Positions 9,316 to 17,650 of a stretch of 64,000 nt of DNA are shown piece by piece. A program made the translations under genes and the position numbers. Under the pieces are notes generated by a model, which worked only from the letters and a program-made list of their open reading frames with translations, was not told the DNA's origin and ran no database searches. The first letter of the stretch is position 1, and the number at the start of each line of letters is the position of its first letter. Source of the stretch: Aquimarina algiphila (lineage in GTDB: Bacteria > Bacteroidota > Bacteroidia > Flavobacteriales > Flavobacteriaceae); assembly GCF_007489275.1 (NCBI RefSeq), contig NZ_VLNR01000022.1:1-64000 (forward strand), in the 5' to 3' direction.

Positions 9316-10110
9316 ATGCAACACACAACACTTATTATACTCTATTCCATCATCTTTATTGTAAATCTAATTACTCTAAATGGTTTCACCCAAGAGATGA
9401 ATCATAATGCATTGATGGACTCAATTACAAGATCAACAAAAAATGAAACAGAAACCCAGAAAATTGCAGTATTGATATATCAGGATGTAGTCTTACAAGA
9501 TTTTGCCGGACCGATTGAGGTGTTTTCCAAAGCAAAAAAATTGACCAAAGGAAAATATGAAATATTTACAATTGCATTAGATACATCGATAATTCGAACA
9601 GAAAATAATACCATTAGATTAAAACCAGATTATAGTATTAAAGACATGCCAGATGCTAATTACCTAATAATTCCAGGAGCTAGTATGCCTGTTATTAATA
9701 CTTTAGTCCAAAATAATACATTTACTAATTTTATAGCAGATTGGAATGCTAAAGAAAAGACAAAAACGGTCTCCATATGCACTGGTTCTTATTTATTAGC
9801 AAATACAAACGCCTTAGATCATAAAAAAGCTACTACTCATTATTTTGTAGCAGATGATTTTTCTAAACAATATCCGAAAATAAAGTTGATTAAAGATGTA
9901 CGATTTGTAGATGAAGGTAAGTTGATTACTTCTTCTGGAATTACCTCAGGAATAGATGCAGCTTTACATATTGTTGGTAAGCATAGTGGAGAAAAGATAA
10001 AACAAATGATTTCAAGAGCTTTACAATATAAATTTCACGAAAAAGAAGATTGGCCAATAGCACCAAATGGTATGAAATATAGAAGAAAAACCAAAAGCAT
10101 GAATCACTAA
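9316..10110 (+). CDS. Exported or membrane-anchored DJ-1/PfpI family protein
   Basis: The 264 aa product starts with a hydrophobic segment (IILYSIIFIVNLITLNG, about residues 7-23) that looks like an uncleaved anchor or signal, followed by a DJ-1/PfpI domain from residue 50. The family glutamate is Glu68 in GPIEVF and the nucleophile Cys155 lies in SICTGSYLLA, followed by ATTHYF, the layout of isonitrile hydratase and GlxA-type domains. There is no AraC helix-turn-helix tail. The domain is normally cytoplasmic, so the N-terminal segment is unusual. Monocistronic. Confidence 0.82.
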   Translation: MQHTTLIILYSIIFIVNLITLNGFTQEMNHNALMDSITRSTKNETETQKIAVLIYQDVVLQDFAGPIEVFSKAKKLTKGKYEIFTIALDTSIIRTENNTIRLKPDYSIKDMPDANYLIIPGASMPVINTLVQNNTFTNFIADWNAKEKTKTVSICTGSYLLANTNALDHKKATTHYFVADDFSKQYPKIKLIKDVRFVDEGKLITSSGITSGIDAALHIVGKHSGEKIKQMISRALQYKFHEKEDWPIAPNGMKYRRKTKSMNH

Positions 10111-10253
10111 TAATCGATTAGAAAATCTATGATGGGATTGAATAACCGAAGGTTGTCCTGTTTTCATTATGATTTAACAAAATTATCCATGGTAGGGTAA
10201 CATTTTTCAAAGTTGAGATACATACTTATAACGTTAGTATTAATAAAACACAC

Positions 10254-10892
10254 ATGAGACAAATTATTTACTTAATTATTGCGATAACGACTCTAAGTTG
10301 TACAAATCAAGAAAAGAAATTACCAGACAACTTTGATTTTGGAAAAACCGAAAATGGTTCATATAAAAATGAATATTTTGATATGGAAATCTCATTTGAC
10401 CCCAATTGGATTGTTCAAGACAAACAACAGATGAACAATATTATAGAAATGGGTAGTGAATTAACTACAGGAGAGGACAAAAACTTAAAAGCAATCGTTA
10501 AAGCATCACAGGTAAATACAGCCTACCTCCTAGCCGTTTTTAAACATGAAGTTGGTTCGGCAGTCGAATTTAACCCTTCATTCATGGTTGTTGCAGAAAA
10601 TATCAATAATTTCCCTGGGATTAAAAACGGAAGTGATTATCTATTTCACGCAAAGAAGTTATTGGAACAATCTCAAATGTCATATTATTTTGAAAAAGAA
10701 GTGTATGAAAAAACAATCGGGAAATCTACTTTTTACATTATGGAAGCTAAGCTTGACCATATGAATAAAACAGTAATTCAACATTATATTTCTACAGTAA
10801 CAAAAGGATTTAGTCTTTCGTTTATTGTTTCTTTCGCAACTGATAATGGAAAAAATGAGTTATATGAAATCATTGAAAAAATTAAAATATAA
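10254..10892 (+). CDS. Lipoprotein of unknown function
   Basis: A 212 aa product with a short signal and lipobox LSC (Cys16). The mature region reads as an alpha/beta domain beginning YKNEYFDMEISFDPNWIVQD and ending with IVSFATDNGKNELYEIIEKI, a layout reminiscent of PsbP/DcrB-like folds, but I do not recognise a family with confidence. It stands alone upstream of the Crp/Fnr gene. Confidence 0.65.
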   Translation: MRQIIYLIIAITTLSCTNQEKKLPDNFDFGKTENGSYKNEYFDMEISFDPNWIVQDKQQMNNIIEMGSELTTGEDKNLKAIVKASQVNTAYLLAVFKHEVGSAVEFNPSFMVVAENINNFPGIKNGSDYLFHAKKLLEQSQMSYYFEKEVYEKTIGKSTFYIMEAKLDHMNKTVIQHYISTVTKGFSLSFIVSFATDNGKNELYEIIEKIKI

Positions 10893-11032
10893 AGTGAATA
10901 CCATTGTATGTAGTAAAAAATCATTCTATGGTTTGGAAGAATGTATTGCTGTTCACAAAATTTGTTAAACCTAAAAACTTATCGTCTTCTATTACCCTAC
11001 TTGCTACGTACTAACTGCTATCAACAATTAAA

Positions 11033-11596
11033 ATGACACATCCTCTTAGAAAACATATCGAAGAAATCATTAGCCTTACCGATGAAGAGTTTGATTTTGT
11101 TTTAAGTCATTTTGAGCAAATCAAAAAGCGTAAACATCAATATATTATTCAAGAAGGAGAGTTCGTTAATAAAGAATATTGGATTATTAATGGTTGTCTG
11201 AAAAGCTATTTCGTTGATGATAATGGAAAAGAACACATTATCCAATTTGGAATGGAAAATTGGTGGATTACGGATTATGAATCTTTTGTAAAACAAGTCG
11301 CATCTAAAACCTCTATCGATTGTATTGAAGATAGCGAACTTTTATATATCACATATGAAAATAGGGAACGATTAACTGCAGAAATGCATAAGATGGAACG
11401 TTTTTGGGCCAAAAAAAGTAAAATTGGTCGAATTGGACTTCAGAATAGAATTTTATCGCTTTTACAAAACTCTGCAAAAGAAAGATATAACTTACTTCTA
11501 GAACAATACCCTACCCTTTTACAGCGTGTTCCTAAAAAAATGATCGCAGCCTATTTAGGAGTTTCCAGAGAGACACTTAGTAGGTTAAACTCATAA
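11033..11596 (+). CDS. Crp/Fnr family transcriptional regulator
   Basis: The 187 aa product has an N-terminal cyclic-nucleotide-binding-like beta roll (QYIIQEGEFVNKEYWIINGCLKSYF) and a short C-terminal helix-turn-helix (VPKKMIAAYLGVSRETLSRLNS). It lacks the cysteines of FNR. Flavobacterial proteins of this shape usually activate or repress an adjacent gene. Here a Crp-type palindrome lies 26 bases past its stop codon and upstream of the tautomerase operon, so that operon is the likely target. Effector unknown. Confidence 0.87.
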   Translation: MTHPLRKHIEEIISLTDEEFDFVLSHFEQIKKRKHQYIIQEGEFVNKEYWIINGCLKSYFVDDNGKEHIIQFGMENWWITDYESFVKQVASKTSIDCIEDSELLYITYENRERLTAEMHKMERFWAKKSKIGRIGLQNRILSLLQNSAKERYNLLLEQYPTLLQRVPKKMIAAYLGVSRETLSRLNS

Positions 11597-11621
11597 TTTT
11601 CTTTTCTTTTCACCTTCAAAA

Positions 11622-11637
11622 TGTGATCTACATCACT
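11622..11637. promoter_or_regulatory. Crp/Fnr-type operator palindrome
   Basis: TGTGATCTACATCACT shows the half-sites TGTGA and TCAC(t) separated by six bases, the classic spacing for Crp/Fnr dimers. A second, overlapping inverted repeat (CACTT, five bases, AAGTG) follows at 11634-11648. The site lies about 80 bases before the tautomerase start, suitable for activation. Confidence 0.6.
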
Positions 11638-11678
11638 TTAAAGAAGTGACATACCTCCTGTGTACTATTCTCATTACC

Positions 11679-11690
11679 TAGCACCTTTGT
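11679..11690 (+). promoter_or_regulatory. Possible promoter -7 element for the tautomerase operon
   Basis: GCACCTTTGTA resembles the Bacteroidota -7 element TAnnTTTG and is followed by an AT-rich leader up to the start codon. A nearly identical CCTTTGTAnnACTATTAA stretch precedes the SDR gene at 18650, which supports a shared promoter type. No experimental evidence. Confidence 0.35.
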
Positions 11691-11716
11691 ATGACTATTA
11701 ATTTAATAAAAAAATT

Positions 11717-11911
11717 ATGCCATACATTAATATTAAAGTTACTGATGAACAAGTAACATTAGAACAAAAACGTCAATTAATAGCTGGAGTTACTCAGCTA
11801 CTGGTCGATGTTCTCAACAAAGATCCCAAAACCACTCATGTAGTTATTGACGAAGTACCCATCCAAAATTGGGGAGTTAATGGAAATCAATATTTAGGAA
11901 CCAAAAAGTAA
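11717..11911 (+). CDS. 4-oxalocrotonate tautomerase family enzyme
   Basis: A 64 aa product beginning MPYINIKVTDEQVTLEQK. Pro2, which becomes the N-terminal catalytic base after removal of Met, is present, as are the short helix and the VVIDEVPIQNWGVNG end of the family. It keeps the length of small tautomerase-superfamily subunits, which assemble as hexamers or dimers. It is the first gene of an operon, five bases before an SDR gene, suggesting that both act on a common keto/enol compound. Physiological substrate unknown. Confidence 0.9.
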   Translation: MPYINIKVTDEQVTLEQKRQLIAGVTQLLVDVLNKDPKTTHVVIDEVPIQNWGVNGNQYLGTKK

Positions 11912-11916
11912 AGAAA

Positions 11917-12660
11917 ATGAAAAATAAAACAGTAATTATAACAGGAGCATCCACAGGAATAGGTAAAGCAATTGCAAAGCACTTTATAGAAAGAGAAAGT
12001 AACGTTATTATGAATTCTTCTAATGAAGAAAACTTAAAAGCTGCGTACAAAGAACTTGGTTCTCCTTCTAATGCAATGTATTTATTTGGTGATATCAGCA
12101 AACAAGAAACAGGTAAAAAACTCATTGCTCTGGCATTAGATAAATTTAACGCTGTAGATGTGTTGATTAATAATGCGGGAGTATTTTCTCCAAAACCTTT
12201 TTTAGATGTTGAAGAAAAAGATTTAGACCTTTATTGGAATGTAAACCTAAAAGGAACTTATTTCACCTCACAAGCTGCTATTGCAGCAATGTTAAAGCAA
12301 AAAAGTGGTTCGATTATAAATATTGGAACTGTTTTGGTAGAACATGCTATAGATGGATTTCCTGCTACAGCACCATTAACAAGCAAAGGCGCAATACATT
12401 CTTTAACAAGGCAATTAGCCGCTGAATTTGGGAAAAACAATATAAAGATAAACACAATCGCTCCAGGAATAATCAGAAGTCCCTTGCAAGGAAAAATCGG
12501 AATTGAAGATGCTGACAGTTTAGCTGGATTACATTTACTAAATAGAATCGGAGAAGCCAATGAAATTGCCGAAGCAGCTTACTATTTAGCTACTTCAAAT
12601 TTTGTAACAGGAGAAACAATTAATGTAGCAGGAGGACATACCGTTGGCCACGCTATCTAA
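11917..12660 (+). CDS. SDR-family oxidoreductase-like protein lacking the catalytic Tyr
   Basis: The 247 aa product has the Rossmann motif TGASTGIGKA (residues 9-18), NNAGV and a C-terminal TGETINVAGGH, so it binds NAD(P) in the classical SDR way. At the active site, however, the YxxxK motif reads PLTSK within ATAPLTSKGAIH: the Tyr position holds Pro while the Lys is kept. The usual catalytic Ser region reads INIGTVLVEHAIDGF. The change is encoded cleanly and not by a frameshift. It may be a specialised subfamily or a non-catalytic binder. Second gene of the tautomerase operon. Confidence 0.85.
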   Translation: MKNKTVIITGASTGIGKAIAKHFIERESNVIMNSSNEENLKAAYKELGSPSNAMYLFGDISKQETGKKLIALALDKFNAVDVLINNAGVFSPKPFLDVEEKDLDLYWNVNLKGTYFTSQAAIAAMLKQKSGSIINIGTVLVEHAIDGFPATAPLTSKGAIHSLTRQLAAEFGKNNIKINTIAPGIIRSPLQGKIGIEDADSLAGLHLLNRIGEANEIAEAAYYLATSNFVTGETINVAGGHTVGHAI

Positions 12661-12672
12661 AAAAAACAAACG

Positions 12673-13041
12673 ATGTATAAAGAAAATATAAAACAAGTCG
12701 AAACTCTAATCGATAATTACTTTCAAGGCATTTTTAACGGAGATGTAACCAAGCTTGAATCTTGTTTCCACAAAAATGTAAATATATATGGAGATATCAA
12801 TGGTGCTGATTATCTAAAAAGTATAAGCGAATATCTTGAAGGTGTAAAAAATAGAAAAAGTCCTAAAGATTTAAATGAAAGTTTAAAGATGAAAATCATA
12901 GGAATTGACATTATTGGTAAAATTGCCATGGTAAAACTACACGTTCCTATGTTAGGTTATAATTATTATGACTATTTATCTTTGACCAAAATCAATAATG
13001 ATTGGAAAATTGTAAATAAACTATTTAATCATGTAGAATAA
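12673..13041 (+). CDS. NTF2-like protein (lumazine-binding-like)
   Basis: The 122 aa product opens with VETLIDNYFQGIFNGDVTKLESCFHKNVNIYG, a characteristic start of NTF2-like proteins of the putative lumazine-binding type, and closes with YYDYLSLTKINNDWKIVNKLF. It starts 12 bases after the SDR gene and is followed by a strong terminator, so it is the last gene of the three-gene operon. It may bind or isomerise the operon's substrate; this is inference. Confidence 0.82.
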   Translation: MYKENIKQVETLIDNYFQGIFNGDVTKLESCFHKNVNIYGDINGADYLKSISEYLEGVKNRKSPKDLNESLKMKIIGIDIIGKIAMVKLHVPMLGYNYYDYLSLTKINNDWKIVNKLFNHVE

Positions 13042-13070
13042 ATAAGAAATTATCAATATTTATAAAAATT

Positions 13071-13102
13071 ATAGCGGTTTGGATATTAGTTCAAACCGCT
13101 AT
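13071..13102. terminator. Bidirectional intrinsic terminator
   Basis: An 11-base perfect stem, ATAGCGGTTTG paired with CAAACCGCTAT around a 10-base loop, is followed by a T-run on the plus side and preceded by A-rich sequence. It separates the tautomerase operon from the convergent dehalogenase gene. Confidence 0.85.
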
Positions 13103-13108
13103 TTTATC

Positions 13109-14008
13109 TTAATTTTCAAGCTTTAACATGAACTCTTTAATCTTTTCACCTATCAAATCAGGATTATCCTCCTGAATAAAATGAACTCCCTTACCAATAT
13201 TCACAGACTCTAAATTTGGTATATTTTCAATAATCCAATTACGAACAGGCTCTGGCATAAATGCTCCTGGTTCTGCATAAAAAAAGAGTTTAGGAATTGA
13301 AGATTGTTGTAATTTTTCTCTATAATGTTGTACGATCGAAGCTGTCAATTCAGGTTTTCCGTTTAAGGGGACTTGGGATACAAACTTCCAAATTGGTTTT
13401 CTGCTTTCTACAGTCTTAAATGGAGCTTTGTATGCCTCCAACTCCTCTTCTGTCAAAATCCTGGATACCCAGGTAGGTAAAACTTCATTTAAGAATATGT
13501 TATCTTCTGCAATCATTTTCCATCCTTCTGGACCTCTTAATGTATTGAAAAACTCAATATTCTCTTTTGGAAAAAATGTTCCTATATCTTGGATTATCCC
13601 CTCCATAAAAACAATAGCTTTTACATTTTCAGGATGGTTCGCAAAGTAATTAAAACCAAGTCCAGAGCCCCAATCGTGTAGTACCAAAGTAATATCCTTT
13701 AGATTCAATATCGAAATAAGCTTTTCTATATAAGTATATTGCTCCATATACGTATAATCAATAGCTGGTTTATCAGATTTTCCCATGCCGATTAGATCTG
13801 GTACAATAATATGATATCCTGTTCCTTCTACATATGGAGTGATGTTTCTCCATAAAAAACTATTAGAAGGGTTGCCGTGTAGAAAAAGTATTGGACTTCC
13901 CTCTTCTTTTCCAGATTCGAGTACGTGCATCTTGCTGCCATATACTTTATAATAACTCGATCTTGTTTGACTTTGTTGTACCATTATTTGGATGTTATAG
14001 ATTATCAC
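13109..14008 (-). CDS. dhaA: Haloalkane dehalogenase, subfamily HLD-II
   Basis: The product (299 aa; 291 aa from the ATG at 13984, which is the likelier start) hydrolyses carbon-halogen bonds in this family. It has the full HLD-II set: halide-binding Asn46 in FLHGNP, PDLIGMGKSDKP, nucleophile Asp112 with neighbouring Trp113 in LHDWGSGLGF, catalytic Glu136 in FMEG and His276 in GKGVHF followed by QEDNPDLIG. These are the same positions as in DhaA and LinB. It is cytoplasmic. A LysR-type regulator is divergent from it across 70 bases. Natural substrates of marine members are unknown. Confidence 0.9.
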   Translation of the reverse strand: MIIYNIQIMVQQSQTRSSYYKVYGSKMHVLESGKEEGSPILFLHGNPSNSFLWRNITPYVEGTGYHIIVPDLIGMGKSDKPAIDYTYMEQYTYIEKLISILNLKDITLVLHDWGSGLGFNYFANHPENVKAIVFMEGIIQDIGTFFPKENIEFFNTLRGPEGWKMIAEDNIFLNEVLPTWVSRILTEEELEAYKAPFKTVESRKPIWKFVSQVPLNGKPELTASIVQHYREKLQQSSIPKLFFYAEPGAFMPEPVRNWIIENIPNLESVNIGKGVHFIQEDNPDLIGEKIKEFMLKLEN

Positions 14009-14078
14009 TCAAAGGTATAATTCTTGATTATATGAAGAAAATGAATTAATTTTATCATTTCCATAAATTTACTGCATA

Positions 14079-15011
14079 ATGGGTATTTCTTTAAGAAATT
14101 TGAAACTAGTTAACGTGATTGTAAAAGAAGGTTCTGTGACCAAGGCTTCAGAGAAATTATTCCTTTCCCAACCTGCACTAAGTCACCAGTTAAAAAAACT
14201 AGAAGAAGAAATTGGTTTAAAAGTATTTAATCGCCTGAATAAAAAATTAATACTCACAGAGACCGGACAAGTAATATTCAAAACCTCAGAGAAGCTATTA
14301 GCATCTATCGATCTACTTAACTCTGAACTGGATGAAATCAAAAAAGGTAAAAAGAAAAAAATCCGTTTGACTACAGAATGTTATACCTGCTACCATTGGC
14401 TTCCAAAAGTCGTTCAGGAATTTAGAAAGGATAACCCCGAAATCAATGTTCAGATCAATATTGAAGCAACAAAAGAACCTCTTCAATATCTCATAAAAGG
14501 TAAGATTGATATGGCAATTGTAAGCAATACAGCAAATAATCCATCTATCCATTTTGAACCATTGATTACTGATGAAATGGTTGTAATTCTTTCAAAAGAG
14601 AATGATTTGGGTGATTCTAAACATCTTGAATTATCCGATCTTAAAAATCAAAATTTAATTCTCTATGATATTCCCGAAGAAAAAAATTATGTTTTGACCA
14701 ACATTCTACAAAATAATATCAGTTTGGTAAATTCTATTCAAAAAGTTCAACTAACCGAAGCCATCATAGAATTGGTAAGTGCTAATTTGGGTATTTCAGT
14801 TATGGCAAAATGGGCAGTTACTCCATTTTTACAGAATAAGCAGTTAAAAATAATTCCTTTTGAAGCAAATCAAGGGCAAAGAGATTGGTTTATTGCAAGT
14901 CTCAATAAAATTTCAGAAACAGAGAGTTTGTTTATCGAGCAAATCAAAAGAGATTTTAAACAATTAAAAAACATCAAACATGGGAATGATTGGAAATATC
15001 GTAAGAGTTAG
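14079..15011 (+). CDS. LysR-type regulator, MetR-like
   Basis: The 310 aa product has an N-terminal winged helix (SVTKASEKLFLSQPALSHQLKKLE, residues 18-41) and a periplasmic-binding-protein-like effector domain. The stretch ECYTCYHWLPKVVQEF at about 102-117 resembles the ECHTCxxWLMP segment of MetR, which senses homocysteine in enterobacteria. It is divergent from the haloalkane dehalogenase gene across 70 bases, the usual arrangement of a LysR regulator and its target. No methionine genes are nearby, so the sensed ligand here is uncertain. Confidence 0.87.
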   Translation: MGISLRNLKLVNVIVKEGSVTKASEKLFLSQPALSHQLKKLEEEIGLKVFNRLNKKLILTETGQVIFKTSEKLLASIDLLNSELDEIKKGKKKKIRLTTECYTCYHWLPKVVQEFRKDNPEINVQINIEATKEPLQYLIKGKIDMAIVSNTANNPSIHFEPLITDEMVVILSKENDLGDSKHLELSDLKNQNLILYDIPEEKNYVLTNILQNNISLVNSIQKVQLTEAIIELVSANLGISVMAKWAVTPFLQNKQLKIIPFEANQGQRDWFIASLNKISETESLFIEQIKRDFKQLKNIKHGNDWKYRKS

Positions 15012-15480
15012 TCAAAATGAATTAAATACATTTCTTGAAAACTCTGAGTTATTTGAAAACAAAATATATAGCGAGGAGAATTATGATGCAGAATGGAATC
15101 TTGATTTAGATAAATCGTGGGAAGGAATACAATATTTACTTACCGGAAAAGGAATGGCAGAATTAGAAGAACCAAATATCTTAACCAGAGCATTTTTTAG
15201 TTTTCAAATTTTGGATGAAGAACAAGATTTAGGTTATGGACCCGCTCAATATTTGACTTCTGAACAAGTAACAGAAACAAATTCTGAACTTCAAAAACTT
15301 GACATCGATAAACTTAAAAATAAGGTGAGTGGGACTGATATGATTGAAAAAGGAATTTATCCAGAAATTTGGACTGAAAGTGAAGCAATGGAATTCTTAT
15401 TTGATACTTTTAAAGATTTTTTAGATTTTTATAAAAAAGCATCAGAAAATAACGAAGCTATTTTGTCATTTATCAATTAA
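14980..15480 (+). CDS. DUF1877 family protein (YfbM-like)
   Basis: The 166 aa product begins MGMIGNIVRVSQNEL, the characteristic start of YfbM/DUF1877 proteins, which fixes the start at 14980 inside the last 32 bases of the LysR gene. DKSWEGIQYLLTGKGM and the GYGPAQYLTSEQV stretch are also family hallmarks. Function of the family is unknown; some members sit beside polymorphic toxin systems. Translational coupling to the LysR gene is likely from the overlap. Confidence 0.87.
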   Translation: MGMIGNIVRVSQNELNTFLENSELFENKIYSEENYDAEWNLDLDKSWEGIQYLLTGKGMAELEEPNILTRAFFSFQILDEEQDLGYGPAQYLTSEQVTETNSELQKLDIDKLKNKVSGTDMIEKGIYPEIWTESEAMEFLFDTFKDFLDFYKKASENNEAILSFIN

Positions 15481-15543
15481 ATTACTCCATAATCAGGACC
15501 ATGCTACAGCACTGAAGAAACAGTGTTGAAATATTATGATATC

Positions 15544-15975
15544 ATGAAAAAATCCATAACATTTCTAATACTCATCTCTTCTTTTTTAGGATTAAATGCC
15601 CAAAATGAATATGATATTTTAATCAATCAAACATTCATTTCAAGTATTGGATCTGTTTGTGAAGAAACTCCAGAACCTGATCCATGTGCTGGTTTAGAAG
15701 TCTACTTAATTCTAAAATTCACTAAAGAAAACATTTCAATAGTAGAAAAAGAAATCTCAAGCTGTGGCTCTGAATATATTACCTCTAAGCTTGATTATCA
15801 TTGGGAATTAATTCAAAATTCTGAAATTAAGGTACATAGTATCCCTAAAGAAATAGAATACAAATTCTTAAAAGATCTAGTCTTAAAAATGGAAAATGGA
15901 AAAATCATTGGATATAAAAAATTATGGAACAAAAAAACCAGCAGAATCGAATTTAAGAACACAAAATTGTTATGA
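15544..15975 (+). CDS. Exported protein of unknown function
   Basis: The start at ATG 15544 gives a signal peptide (MKKSITFLILISSFLGLNAQ) with cleavage after NAQ. The mature 120-odd residues contain four cysteines that could form two disulfides (SVCEETPEPDPCAG and SSCGSE). The product is 143 aa. I do not recognise a family. Its end lies 37 bases before the AraC gene start chosen below. Confidence 0.6.
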   Translation: MKKSITFLILISSFLGLNAQNEYDILINQTFISSIGSVCEETPEPDPCAGLEVYLILKFTKENISIVEKEISSCGSEYITSKLDYHWELIQNSEIKVHSIPKEIEYKFLKDLVLKMENGKIIGYKKLWNKKTSRIEFKNTKLL

Positions 15976-16012
15976 AATAGACTTTATTTCTAATAAGAAG
16001 AGAATTGAAAAA

Positions 16013-16852
16013 ATGGAAATAATTAATTTACCCGATGACTTAAGGCTACAAGGTTCCTCAACCTTTAAAGTATTTGATTATCAAACTTCCAAAGAATGTT
16101 TCAAACAAATGGTATCTCTACAACAGAATACATTTAGTTTTTTAATCGAGGGGAGTAAAGAGGTCTTTTCGGATACGACATCAATTTCAATAGAAAAATC
16201 AAACTTCTTATTAATGAAGATGGGGCACTGCTTAATGACAGAAAAACTTCCTAACGCTATAGACAATTATAGAAGTATTCTATTTTTCTTTTCAGATGAA
16301 TCCCTTTTAGAATGTATCCAAAAGCATAAAATAGAAAATACTGGTAACTATAATCAAGAATCTATTTATTCCTTTCAATATGATGATTTTTTAAAAACGT
16401 TTGTAAAAGGGCTCATTGACATTAGTAAACTTAATCTTCAAATTCAGGCAAAACTGCTTAAAATAAAATTTGAGGAATTAATATTATATTTAATTCATAT
16501 CAAAGGTCCTGATTTTGTTTTTTCATTAATTTCTGATGTTGATAGTCAACTACAACACTTTATTGAAATCGTAGAAACTAATAAATTAAATAAACTCACC
16601 ATAAAAGAACTTTCATTTTTATCAAATATGAGTGTATCCACATTCAAACGAGAATTTGAAAAACATTTTCATAGTTCACCAAGTAAATGGTTTCAAGATA
16701 AAAGACTAGAGTATTCTGCTTTTCTCTTAAAAAACAAATCAAAACGACCATCTGATATATTCGAAGAAATTGGTTATGAAAGTTTATCCAATTTTATACA
16801 GGCATTTAAAGCTAAGTTTGGAATCACACCAAAACAATATCAATTAGATTGA
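16013..16852 (+). CDS. AraC-family transcriptional regulator
   Basis: I choose ATG 16013 (MEIINLPDD), giving 279 aa, because earlier starts would overlap the exported protein. The N-terminal half looks like a cupin-type sensor domain. The C-terminal ~95 residues form the double helix-turn-helix: KLTIKELSFLSNMSVSTFKREFEKHF and then IFEEIGYESLSNFIQAFKAKFG with the ending TPKQYQ. It is followed by the PEBP gene in the same direction, its most likely target. Effector unknown. Confidence 0.87.
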   Translation: MEIINLPDDLRLQGSSTFKVFDYQTSKECFKQMVSLQQNTFSFLIEGSKEVFSDTTSISIEKSNFLLMKMGHCLMTEKLPNAIDNYRSILFFFSDESLLECIQKHKIENTGNYNQESIYSFQYDDFLKTFVKGLIDISKLNLQIQAKLLKIKFEELILYLIHIKGPDFVFSLISDVDSQLQHFIEIVETNKLNKLTIKELSFLSNMSVSTFKREFEKHFHSSPSKWFQDKRLEYSAFLLKNKSKRPSDIFEEIGYESLSNFIQAFKAKFGITPKQYQLD

Positions 16853-16908
16853 CCTTTTATCAATACTTTTTGAGCTTAATTACACACAGTATCTTTTACA
16901 GTTGTCAA

Positions 16909-16916
16909 TAAATTTG
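16909..16916 (+). promoter_or_regulatory. Possible -7 element upstream of the PEBP gene
   Basis: TAAATTTG fits the Bacteroidota -7 consensus TAnnTTTG and lies 25 bases before the start codon of the gene at 16942. No clear -33 TTG at standard spacing was found, which would fit activator-dependent use. Confidence 0.4.
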
Positions 16917-16941
16917 TACTCATAATTAATTAAAAAACATT

Positions 16942-17499
16942 ATGAAAAAAACAACTATTATTTTAGGAATCATATTGATGATATCGAGTGTCATGTTTGC
17001 TCAACATACGTTTACCTTAACTAGTAACGACTTGGGCGGGGAAGCAACTATCAACGAAGAGTTTAATGGTTTTGGTTGTACCGGAAAAAATCAATCTCCT
17101 CAATTATCTTGGAAAAATGCTCCAGAAGGGACAAAAAGTTTTGCTATAACAATGTACGATCCAGATGCTCCTACAGGAAGTGGATGGTGGCATTGGATTG
17201 TATTTGATATTCCATCTAATAAAAACGAATTGGTATCAAATGCAGGAAACCTTAAATTGAATTTAGCTCCAGAAGGTTCAATCCAAAGCATTACAGATTA
17301 CGGAACAAATGGATATGGTGGACCTTGCCCTCCAGAAGGTCATGGTTTGCATCAATATATAATCACAGTCTATGCTTTAAAAACCAATAATCTTGGGCTA
17401 AGCAAAAGTACTAATCCAGCAGTAGTAGGATATTATCTATGGAATAATACGATAGCAAAAGCAAGTATAGTGACTTACTACAAAAGAAGTAAAGTATAA
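16942..17499 (+). CDS. Exported YbhB/YbcL-type PEBP protein
   Basis: The 185 aa product has a signal peptide ending FAQ at about residue 21 and a phosphatidylethanolamine-binding-protein fold. The ligand-pocket motifs are present: the DPDAPTGSGWWHWIVFDIP stretch at about 73-91 and YGGPCPPEGHGLHQY at 123-137. Bacterial members bind anions; their role is not established. It lies 89 bases after an AraC gene that probably controls it, and it ends at a strong terminator. Confidence 0.9.
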   Translation: MKKTTIILGIILMISSVMFAQHTFTLTSNDLGGEATINEEFNGFGCTGKNQSPQLSWKNAPEGTKSFAITMYDPDAPTGSGWWHWIVFDIPSNKNELVSNAGNLKLNLAPEGSIQSITDYGTNGYGGPCPPEGHGLHQYIITVYALKTNNLGLSKSTNPAVVGYYLWNNTIAKASIVTYYKRSKV

Positions 17500-17523
17500 C
17501 CTATTACTAACAATTATCAAATT

Positions 17524-17555
17524 AAACGCAAGTTCTTATTACTTGCGTTTTTTAT
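17524..17555 (+). terminator. Intrinsic terminator of the PEBP gene
   Basis: AAACGCAAGT and ACTTGCGTTT form a 10-base perfect stem with a 7-base loop, followed by a T-run. Confidence 0.85.
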
Positions 17556-17650
17556 ATATTTTCTATTAAAACGTTAACTCATATAAAAAGTAAAAACCAA
17601 TAAAACTTTACATATTCAGATGTTATGTTTGAATTTCATAACTTTAGAAT

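Noticed and set aside
1578-11032. Integron-like cassette array
   Set aside because: The gene types and spacing recall cassettes, and a few spacers hold GTTRRRY-like motifs (e.g. at 8729), but I could not find paired, conserved attC-like sites or an integrase in the window.
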